Positions 55,411-64,000 of a stretch of 64,000 bases of DNA are shown in pieces. The position numbers and the translations under genes are program-made. Positions within the stretch are counted from its first letter, which is position 1. Every line of letters starts with the position of its first letter. This stretch comes from Tachypleus tridentatus (Eukaryota > Arthropoda > Merostomata > Xiphosura > Limulidae). The stretch is taken from positions 159,567,310 to 159,631,309 of the forward strand of contig NC_134837.1 in the NCBI RefSeq assembly GCF_004210375.1. The letters run 5' to 3'. The notes beneath the pieces were generated by a model. It worked only from the letters and a program-made list of their open reading frames with translations, was not told where the DNA came from and searched no databases.

Positions 55411-55505
55411 GTGACGTTCATCATGACGTAAACCTTACGTCAACAGAAGAGAGGAAGTACACAAGTATATATATAAGATCAGACTGTGTCAACTGATTTC
55501 AGAAT
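55411..55505 (+). promoter_or_regulatory. Candidate promoter: CRE palindrome and TATA box
   Basis: TGACGTTC at 55412 is followed by the perfect inverted pair TGACGTAA (55424-55431) and TTACGTCA (55435-55442), which are bZIP CREB/ATF-type sites. A TATATATAAG box lies at 55466-55477, and TTCAGAATG near 55499-55505 would place an arthropod-type initiator about 30 bp downstream. The order and spacing are those of a core promoter. A frame starting at ATG 55606 with a GTAAGT donor near 55650 may be its first coding exon, but no protein family was recognised. Confidence 0.45.
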
Positions 55506-55605
55506 GAATAGCTGTATAATTTCTCAACGATATTTTTGTTCTTATTGAAGCAGTACATTTAATATAAAAAATAATTTAGTTCTCATTTTCGTAGCTACGG
55601 TTAGC

Positions 55606-55866
55606 ATGTCTTGGGAAAATAGACCTGGTTGGTGCTCTCCTCTTAGTCGTAAGTTATTATGCGATTACATTCGTTTAAACAGATGTACTAAAAAGACTAA
55701 AATTAATACTTTTCTCACAATGTACAGTATCAGTTCGCGTGTTCATAACTTCCTATGTTTAGGCGTTTCATTTAATTTGGAAAAGAACGTAATACATACA
55801 ATATCACAAAAATATTTTAATATAAGAGGTTATTATACAGGGGTAAACTTTCGCAGATACATTTAA
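55606..55866 (+). other. Open frame downstream of the candidate promoter, status unclear
   Basis: The 86-codon frame begins MSWENRPGWCSPLSR. GTAAGT falls directly after this stretch (about 55649), so only the first 14-15 codons may be exonic. CATTTTCGTAG just upstream resembles a splice acceptor. There is no signal peptide and no known domain. The frame after GTAAGT looks like ordinary AT-rich noise. It could as well be non-coding. Confidence 0.2.
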
Positions 55867-56271
55867 TTTCAAGATAAAATTGAATTTAGGTTTTAGAAAT
55901 ATCTAACATAAAATTATATTCTACATTGTTAATTATAGAAAATTTAAATTTTGAAGGCCGACGTTCATGTTGTAATTATTCAAATTATGGTTTTCCCTTT
56001 TTTGTTCTTATTTCAATTAATAGATCAAAATCTTATGGACAGTTTTATTTATAGATTATATTAGAGTTGCTTCTGTAATAGGGCACACGAAAAAATAGAG
56101 AAAAATAAAACTAACTAAAATGTATCTTTTTAAATGAAAACTTATATTTTATAAAAGTACTCAACCTGGTAGGTTAAAAACAAAGATAAGCAACGCTTTA
56201 ATAAAGTTTTAAATTTCTGTAAAGACTTTTGTATATAATCAAAATAATACTGCATTATTCACGTATAAGAC

Positions 56272-56543
56272 TGTTTTTTTTTATTTCGCGCAAAGCTACA
56301 CGAGGGCTATCTGAGCTAACCGTCCCTAATTTAACAGCGTAAGACTAGATGGAAAGTAGCTAGTCATTACCACTCACCGCCAACTCTTGAGGTACTCTTT
56401 TACGAACGAATAGTGGGGTTAACCGTCATATTATAATGCTCCCACGGCTGAAAGGGTGAGCATGTTTGGTGCGACGGGGATTTGAACCTGCGTCCCTTGG
56501 ATTACGAGTTGAACTCCTTCACTCACCTGGGCATGTTGGGTCT
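56272..56543 (-). repeat. SINE-A, full length with target duplication
   Basis: The minus strand starts GACCCAACATGCCCAGGTGA, with B box GCAGGTTCAAATCCCCG, and ends AGCTTTGCGCGAAATAA. ACGTATAAGAC flanks it at 56261-56271 and 56544-56554. It is a complete, moderately diverged copy. Confidence 0.94.
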
Positions 56544-56554
56544 ACGTATAAGAC

Positions 56555-57066
56555 ATCAATCTTCCTAAGACAGTCTTATATAGTTTGGAAAGTTTCAATT
56601 TACTTCGACTATCTCAAGTTCTCTTTTCTCTGAAAACATTTTGTATCAGTTATCCAATGCATAACAAAATTATACGTAATTAAATTTTAGACTTATAATT
56701 ATAAACCAATTAAATATATTTAAAAAAAAGATATCTATTTTAGATGACTTTTTTTCTTCCTTTACGCAAAGAAAATGTAGCGGTCAATTTTTTTGTTGTT
56801 GTTGTTATATTGTTGTATTACGTGCGCCCATTTTCAAAACATATAAAACAAAATGTAAAACAATACGATTTGAAATGTTGTCAAAGTAAACAATAAATTA
56901 AAATCCAATTTACAAAATACTTTATTTTGTTCATAAAAGAAAAGTTAAAATATCAATTTTTTAATGGTCAGTTTCGTAAAAGAAAACATTTCGCTTTTAA
57001 TTACGTGAACAGTTTGACAAAAATATCTCATCTTTAACATTGTGGTAATCTCTTTCTTCTACTCTT
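56555..57066. other. AT-rich spacer, nothing recognised
   Basis: No supported feature in this stretch. Confidence 0.5.
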
Positions 57067-57120
57067 AACGCAGATAGCCCTCGTGTAGCTATGCACGAAA
57101 TTACAAACAAACCAAACAAA
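57067..57120 (+). repeat. SINE-A tail fragment
   Basis: Only the last 50-odd bases are present: ACGCAGATAGCCCTCGTGTAG, TATGCACGAAATTAC and CAAAC repeats. It is a very short 5'-truncated insertion. Confidence 0.8.
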
Positions 57121-57213
57121 ACTCTCTTCTCTTACTTAAAATGTAGTTTCTTATAAGTCTCTGAAAACATTTATTGAAAGAATTATCAGAATGTTACTTT
57201 ATATATATATATC

Positions 57214-57461
57214 TTAACCTGTTGACTGCCAAGTATTTTAGCTGCTACAATACAACTCTAATGCTTCTTCATTTTGTAACTTTTTTCGTGACGCCATTGT
57301 GGATCGAAAATTAAACAATTTGTAAGTAAGTCAAATGCATGTATGGTGCTGATATCTAGCGTTGAAGTTAGGTATTGTTGAGAACAAATTAACTCGTCCG
57401 TGGCACTGTGTTACCGATCGACTTGGACGAGTTATCTCCCGTACGGCACTGAACAGGTGAA
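57214..57461. mobile_element. piggyBac-like MITE
   Basis: TTAACCTGTTGACTGCCAAG on the left is matched in inverted form by GGCACTGAACAGGTGAA on the right. The repeats start at TTAA (57214-57217) and its decayed counterpart TGAA (57458-57461), and piggyBac elements insert at TTAA. The 240-bp inside has an AACTCGTCC...GGACGAGTT inverted repeat near the right end and no coding sequence. Confidence 0.7.
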
Positions 57462-57527
57462 AGGAACAAATACAATTTTATTATAATGTCTTCAACACTG
57501 TATTCCTTTAATACATTTTATTTATTT

Positions 57528-57632
57528 GCTAATAAGCCCTAAAATACACAATGGATTTTATGCTGTGACCCTCTTGAGTGTCAACATACGAATTTTAGTG
57601 TTATAATCCCTCAGATTTACCGCTGAGCCAAT
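57528..57632 (-). repeat. SINE-B/C copy, old
   Basis: The minus strand holds GGCTCAGCGGTAAATCTG, the arm GGGATTATAACACTA, a decayed B box ending TGTTGACACTCAAGAGGG, and a CCATTGTGTATTT tail. The order fits but the family is ambiguous. Confidence 0.55.
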
Positions 57633-59748
57633 TTATACTCAGTGTTTCAAACTTAATGTACAAAATAATTCAACTTATTGGCATCCCGTAACTAAAAACA
57701 TTACTGGCTAGATTAATAGGGACTGTTTCCAGGAATTTCTATCTCACAGATACACTTTTACATATTTTTACAGGTCCGATTGTCTGGTCTGTCAAAATGC
57801 AGTTAGATCTGTGTTATCAACTAAATCTATGTGATATGTATCTATTTAATACATTTCTTACAAGAAGATTCAAGCATGATGCAGTATATACATTTAGATT
57901 AACGAGCCAATATTTTATTTGTTATTTCTATCGAGTTACTTCAGGCTTACATAAAGCTCATGTGATTCTTTTAATTGGGAAATGCAATATAAAATATATA
58001 TAACGTACTGAAGCGCAAACCACATTTTAGTCTATAAAGTCTCCCAGATATGGTGAGTGTATGTAATGCATCTTGAATTTTATTTATTTATTTATTTTTG
58101 CAAAATGTTAAATTATGCATCGACATATCAAGTGATGGTTCAGTTCTTGGTCTAATGGTTTATTTAGTAATCAAAGGTTACTAGTAACTGTATAACGGCC
58201 AACTGTATAAGTTGTTGTTTGTTACTTTAATGAGTCAGTTTCAGACTGGAAAGACAGCGACTTTCCTCATTGTCGCATTTCATGTTAAAACACTATTGCT
58301 AAGGTTGAGCAATAATTTTTAATTTTATTATCATGAACACTTTTACACAACATGTTAATATGACAAGTTAATGAATCTAAATATTTTTATGGGAAACTTG
58401 AAAACAATCTTTGTAAACATAAATTTGAATGATGTCAGGTTAAGAGCTTACGTATGAATATTGTAGAGCTTAATTACGTTTTAAAATAATCAAAATATCT
58501 TTTTTGAGACCCCTTACTGCTTTATACGTTACATCTCCATGACATTAAAGATAACAGTAGCTTTGCAGAAATACATTAGTATCCTTGATTTCTATAATTC
58601 TAAACGCATATGTTAACATTTGTTAAAAATATATGAATATTCTACATAGCACTGTTTACTGCTTTAATGTATCTCATTCTAGCCAAAAATAAACTATTTG
58701 TTTCTTTGAAATAAAATGAAACGAAACTATTATTTATAACAGAGGTCACTATTAAACAGCCGCTATTCGAATCGCTCTTAAAGAAGTTTGTTGAATTTTT
58801 CTAGTGGAGTGAAGCATTTGTAATCCTAATTATACTATCGAGCAAGATGCTTTCAGTAAAGGATTTAGCATTAATTACAAAGCTATTTTGAAGTTAGTAC
58901 TATAAATATTTATCCATTTTCTAGATTTTATGTAAACTAATTAATCGAGTATTTTTTGTATTTTTTCTCTGTTTTAAGAAAGCTTTACAGATCTTATGAT
59001 AAAAACGTCTAATTTGTAGGTAAACATAACTCATTAAATTGTAGTTCAATATCAAAAGTCTTGCATATGAGGCCTTTTGTTGTATTTGTGAAGTGCTTTG
59101 TTCTGAATGTTGAAAATACGTCGTATTCCAAATTATTTCATGTTACATGAATTTTAAATTTAGCTTTTCGGTGTTTTAATACGACTATGACTGTAAATCA
59201 GTATACAACATACTATTATACACTACTATCACTGTCTCTTGCAAAATGTATTTTCTAACAGTTGTTTCTAACTCTATAGAATCTTTGTATAATTCATCTT
59301 CAACAGAACTACAAGTCAAAATCTCTAGATATGTGAGTATGTTTTTCATAAGTTGTTTTTAACTCATAATTTTTAAGAGTTCAGAAAATATTTTGCTTTT
59401 ATTATTTTTTGGAAGTATCTGATAAGTGTTGTATTTTGCTTTAAATCTGTGCTATTGTCACTTTCCTAAAAAATGTTATTTAAAATATATTAACTACCTT
59501 AGCACATCAAATATTAAAACTAATTAATGGACAAGAAGATAATTAGATATTCTGCGTAAGCTACTTTCAGCTTCTGGTCTGTCATATTATTTAAAGAAAA
59601 TTCAAGTTTTCGATTTCGAAGTGATTTATTTTTATTGAAATAACGTATTTTTCATAATTTTATATTTTTCATTCGATTGAGATTACATTCTTGTTATTAT
59701 AAGTACTTTTAAAATGAATACAAGTATTGCTAGCAACTACTAATTATT
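57633..59748. other. AT-rich spacer with a TTTA run
   Basis: A TTTA tetranucleotide run lies at about 58079-58098. The open frame at 57797-58003 has no recognised motif. No repeat family of the window occurs in this 2.1 kb. Confidence 0.5.
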
Positions 59749-59848
59749 CCACCACCCTTCCACGCTAACATTCGGGTTTCGATACCCATGGTAAGCACAA
59801 CACAGTTAGACCATTACGTAGCCTTGTGCTTAACAACATAAAACAAAC
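59749..59848 (+). repeat. SINE-B, internally deleted
   Basis: CCACCACCCTTCCACGCTAAC shows that most of the head is lost. CGGGTTTCGATACCCATGG, a decayed AGACCATTACGTAGCC and TTGTGCTTAACAAC follow. Confidence 0.78.
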
Positions 59849-61839
59849 TAATAATCCTAAGTATTATCTATTTTCAGTTGTCAATTTGTAACCCAGATTT
59901 TCATAAATATGCAACATTAAAATGACAGATAAACAGATACGTTTTGTATTATTTTTCGTGCAACTATAGATATTCAGTATGATTATTTTATCAAAAGTTT
60001 CATTAGTCTTTAAACCGTAAACTTCTGATAAGAGAAAAAAATAAAACACTTCAAAAACAGAAAGTTTGAAACAAAATCTCGAAATGTAGTCACTACCAGT
60101 AAAGTCACTCACCATTCTTCTCTGTTATGATATCTGTTATAGTAAGTTCGCAGTCGATGAGAAAACGCTGTAAAAACTTCATCAACACATTGAAAAATAC
60201 GTGCAACAACGCTATGCCAGCAAGTCATCAGTGAAATATAGATGAATAAAGAGGAAATTACACACACACAAACACACACATGTATGCGAGTACGATGTAA
60301 AATTCAGAAAGGTATTATATTATCAGGCACTGAAATTATATATTAAAAATTTTTTCTTCATTAAACTTTGAATGATATACAAATGCTGAATTTAATATTC
60401 ATAATGGTTTGTCTATGAAGGTTTTAAATGTGAATCTTCTACATTACTAACGAATGGGTGTTAATAGTTTAACTTAAAATATCTCCAGTCTTCAGTGTTT
60501 CTTTAAAGTATATTAAAAAAAACAAAAAACCTAATGTATACGTAATAACAAAACAATCATACTTCGCTATGTTAAACCAAGAAAAATATAAACGTACAAG
60601 TTCACTACTGTGACTTTCCATTCTCTTAGTCTTACAGAGAAAAACATTACAGTTAGATTCTATTACACTTCAAATTTATTATTATAATGCAAATTACGAA
60701 CTTTCTGGGTCATCAACTGAAAGTTGCTGGTTGATTCTGTAACAATAGTATTAAAAAAGATAACAACAACAACAGTTTATCAAGTTACTTTTAAACGACA
60801 AGAATAAACAAATATCTTTCATACTTAATACACAGTGAAGTAAGAATCTTCTATAAAACTAAAAACAAAACAGTTTTCAGTTGGATCAATTCTACACTTT
60901 GTTTATCAAATTTAAAAACCAAAAATTAAATAGCTGAGATAACTTATGGATAGAGTGTTTTACATCGGACACTGGAAGTAATGAAACAGAAAAAACAGGG
61001 AACTTATTAAGCAAAGAATGGTTCCTAAACTATAACAGCCCTTAGCCCCCCAGCAAACTTAATTATTTTTTGGCTACATAAGAAAAACAAATATCTAAAT
61101 GAGGTTTCTTGAAAAAAAAACAGTGGAATAAATGTACTTAACGTTTTCATGTTGTATACATATATAGAAAAAGAAATACATGTAAGCATTAATGACGATA
61201 TTACCTTTAGTTACAAACATTTAACACACCATCAGTTATACGGAAATAAATGTGCATAATTTCTTACCTTCATTATTCATAAAAAGTGCAACCACGCAAC
61301 AATGAGTACATAATTAAGATATTCAGCTAAATATTAAATACTCGAAAACTAAGTTGAGCCTTACAAATGTGTCATGATAACTTCTATAAACATACTTTTA
61401 TAACAATAATGCCACGACATTTTCAAGAAATCGCTGTAGTATATACAACGAACTTAAAATTTGTTTACTTTTTACTTAATGTTCTGAGATCGTCATGATT
61501 GCAAGCCAACTTTTTTTACCTTTTGTAATACGTTTGATCGTATTAAAAATTATCCAGGATTTTTAACCTCCACAACACAAGTAATTTTTATGATAGAATT
61601 CTCATATCTAAACTAGGATATTTTTTATTTCTCGATAGGCTTCTTTGCCAGGGTTACTTAATCACTGGTGATGCAATGTAAAGTTTGAATATCACTGCAA
61701 TACATGATCATTTTGAAGTTTTGACGTATTTATCACACGTCTTGAACGCGTTACTCAAAGTTGCTTGTGCAATCTTTTGTTTACTTACAGTTGGAGGCCG
61801 AAACTGGGGCACGCAAATTTTTTTTTCGGTCGGTGTCAA
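59849..61839. other. AT-rich spacer with a short CA run
   Basis: A CA microsatellite lies at about 60260-60280. The frames at 59864-60115 (minus) and 61708-61893 (minus) lack motifs, and the latter runs into the satellite. Confidence 0.5.
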
Positions 61840-62120
61840 AAGATCAAGATGAGTTAAGCTGCAAAGTAAGTTAAACATAAACAAGAATGTCAACTTTACT
61901 AAACAGAGATCAAGATAAGCTAAGCAGTGCGATGAATTAAACTAAAAACAACAATGTAAAATTTACTGAAAAGAGATAAAAATAAACTAAGCTATACAAT
62001 AAATTAAACTAAAAACAACAATGTCAATTTTACTAAATACAGATCAAGATAAGCTAAGCTGTACGGTAAATTAAATTAAAACAGCAATGTAAACTTTGAT
62101 GAACAGAGATCAGAATAAGC

Positions 62121-62190
62121 TTACCTTATTGAACTCCACTCAGGAAAATTAACATTGTTGTTTATAGTTTAATTTATTGTATAGCTTAGA
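62121..62190 (-). repeat. Single inverted satellite monomer
   Basis: Within the otherwise one-way array this unit reads in reverse: TTAACATTGTTGTTTATAG and TTTAATTTATTGTATAGCTTA are the complement of the consensus. The array resumes in the normal direction at once after it. Confidence 0.9.
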
Positions 62191-63300
62191 TTAAAAACAA
62201 CCTTGTTAACTATATTAAATATAGTTCAAGATAAGATAAGCTGTACGGTAAATTAAATTAAAAACAACAATGTAAACTTTACTGAATAGAGCTCAAGATA
62301 AGATAAGCTATACGATAAATTAAACTAAAAAAAACAATATAAAGTTTAATGAATAGAGATAAGAATTAGCTAAGCCATAGAATAAATTAAACTAAAAACA
62401 GCAATGTTAACTTTCCTAAATAGAGTTCAAGATAAGCTAAGCCATACAATAAATTTACCAAAACAACAATGTTAAGTTTCCTGAATAGAGTTGAACATAA
62501 GCTAAGCTATAGGATAAATTAAACTAAAAACAACCTTGTTAACTATATTAAATAGAGTTCAAGATAAGATAAGCTGTACGGTAAATTAAATTAAAAACAA
62601 CAATGTAAACTTTACTGAATAGAGATCAAGATAAGCTAAGCGATACAATAAATTAAACTAAAAACAACAATGTTAAGTTTTCTGAATAAAGTTCAGAATA
62701 AGATAAACTGTACGGTAAATTAAATTGAAAACAACAATGTTAAGTTACCTGAATAGAGTTCAAGATAAGCTATACGATAAATTAAACTGAAAACAACCTT
62801 GTTAACTATATTAAATATAGTTCAAGATAGGCTAAGCTATACGTTAAATAAAACTAAAAACAACCTTGTTAACCATATTAAATAGAATGCAAGATAAGAT
62901 AAGCTGTGCGGTAAATTAAATTAAAAACAACAATGTAAACTTTACTGAATAGAGATCAGAATAAGATAAGCCATACAACAAATTGAACTTTAAACAACAA
63001 TGTTAAGTTTCCTGAATAAATTTCAAGATAAGCTAAGCCATACAATAAATAAACAAAAACAACAATGTTAAGTTTTCTGAATACAGTTGAAGATAAGTAA
63101 GCTAAGCTGTACGGTTTACTATATTATACTAAATATACTATATTATACTAAATATAGTTCAGGATAAGGTAAACTGTACTGTAAATTAAATTAAAAGCAA
63201 CAATGTTAAGTTACTTGAATAGAGTTCAAGATAAGCTAAGCTATACGATAAATTAAACTAAAAACAACCTTGTTAACTACATTAAATATAGTTCAAGATA

Positions 63301-64000
63301 TGATAAGCTGTACGGTAAATTAAATTAAAAACAACAATGTAAACATTATTGAATAGAGATCAAAATAAGCTAAGCTGAGCCATACAATAAATTAAAATAA
63401 AAACAACAATTTTAAGTTTTCTGAATAGAGTTCAAGATAAGATGAAATGTACGGAAGATTAAACTAAAAACAACAATGTTTAGTTTCCTGAATAGAGTTC
63501 AAGATAAGCTATACGATAAATTAAACTAAAAACAACCTTGTTAACTATATTAAATATAAATCAAGATAAGATAAGCTGTACCGTAAATTAAATTAAATAC
63601 AACAATGTAAACTTTACTGAATAGAGATTAGAATAAGCTAAGCCATAGAGTAAATTAAACTAAAAACAACAATGTTTAGTTTCCTGAATAGAGTTCAAGA
63701 TAAGCTATACGATAAATTAAACTAAAAACAACCTTGTTAACTATATTAAATATAAATCAAGATAAGATAAGCTGTACGGTAAATTAAATTAAAAACAACA
63801 ATGTAAACATTATTGAATAGAGATCAAAATAAGCTAAGCTGAGCCATACAATAAATTAAAATAAAAACAACAATTTTAAGTTTTCTGAATAGAGTTCAAG
63901 ATAAGATGAAATGTACGGAAGATTAAACTAAAAACAACAATGTTTAGTTTCCTGAATAGAGTTCAAGATAAGCTATACGATAAATTAAACTAAAAACAAC
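63301..64000. repeat. 464-bp higher-order repeat in the satellite
   Basis: The 235 bp from 63302 to 63536 are repeated at 63766-64000 without a visible difference, at an offset of 464 bp (about seven monomers). A secondary 195-bp repeat relates 63481 onward to 63676 onward. The second 464-bp copy is cut by the window end. Confidence 0.95.

Larger units (their letters stand above)
61840..64000. repeat. Satellite array of about 66-bp monomers
   Basis: The recurring unit is GATCAAGATAAGCTAAGC, then TATACGATAAATTAAACTAA, then AAACAACAATGTTAACTTT, then CTGAATAGA. Starts at 61842, 61908, 61975, 62042 and 62108 give a 66-67 bp period. Monomer types alternate (CGGTAAATTAAATT versus CGATAAATTAAACT forms). 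The array continues past the window end. It codes for nothing and is over 70% AT. Confidence 0.95.

Overview
This is a 64 kb piece of an AT-rich animal nuclear genome with no recognisable host protein-coding gene. Almost everything identifiable is a dead or dying mobile element. Every coding remnant belongs to a transposon: Tc1, mariner, hAT, a ZMYM-type zinc finger, a non-LTR retrotransposon with RNase H, and a Penelope-like element. There are no bacterial-type operons, ribosome binding sites or CRISPR arrays. From memory only, the tRNA-derived SINE sequences and their tails look like those of chelicerate arthropods such as horseshoe crabs. That assignment was not checked.

Three SINE families recur on both strands. 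SINE-A is about 270 bp. It has a tRNA-like head with A and B boxes and CGT at the anticodon position, a body containing GGCGTTATAATGTGACGGTC, and a tail CTTTGCGCGAAATTCAAAAC. SINE-B is about 120 bp. Its B box reads GGTTTCGATACCC, TAC sits at the anticodon position, and its tail is GCTTTGTGCTTAATTCAAAA. SINE-C is about 115 bp, with a B box like GGTTCGATTCCCCTCGG, a tail AGATAGCCCGATGTG, and then CA-rich sequence. All three tails contain AGATAGCC followed by a TTTGTGC-like block. The 3' end of the LINE at 27.5-29.9 kb has the same arrangement, so that LINE type is the likely partner that mobilised them.

Layout: 0-3.7 kb holds scattered SINE pieces and two consensus CRE sites. A degenerate Tc1 element with an internal foldback lies at 3.76-5.37 kb. 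SINEs, a 46-bp triplicate, a SINE-B dimer and a second Tc1 3' piece occupy 5.8-11.2 kb. From 11 to 19 kb there are SINEs and a 362-bp TA-flanked MITE. A mariner with a deleted centre is at 21 kb and a ZMYM/hAT-type zinc-finger remnant at 22.4 kb. A TIR-bounded mariner missing its catalytic core is at 25.9-26.8 kb. A LINE deletion derivative (ORF1 joined to the end of ORF2), a second Tc1 and a Penelope-like element with an inverted partner occupy 27.5-32.5 kb. From 34 to 50 kb there are SINEs, a MITE, a large hairpin and a few CpG-richer islands.

The best preserved element is a 3.05-kb hAT transposon at 51365-54415. It has perfect 15-bp terminal repeats, a perfect 8-bp target duplication, a nearly full transposase on the minus strand and a nested pogo-like MITE. 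After it come a promoter-like segment with a CRE palindrome and TATA box (55.4 kb), a SINE-A with target duplication, and a piggyBac-like MITE (57.2 kb). From 61.84 kb to the window end runs a satellite of about 66-bp monomers that forms a 464-bp higher-order repeat.

The parts do not form a pathway. They record successive insertions and decay. Autonomous LINE and DNA transposons would have supplied enzymes in trans, and SINEs and MITEs would have parasitised them.
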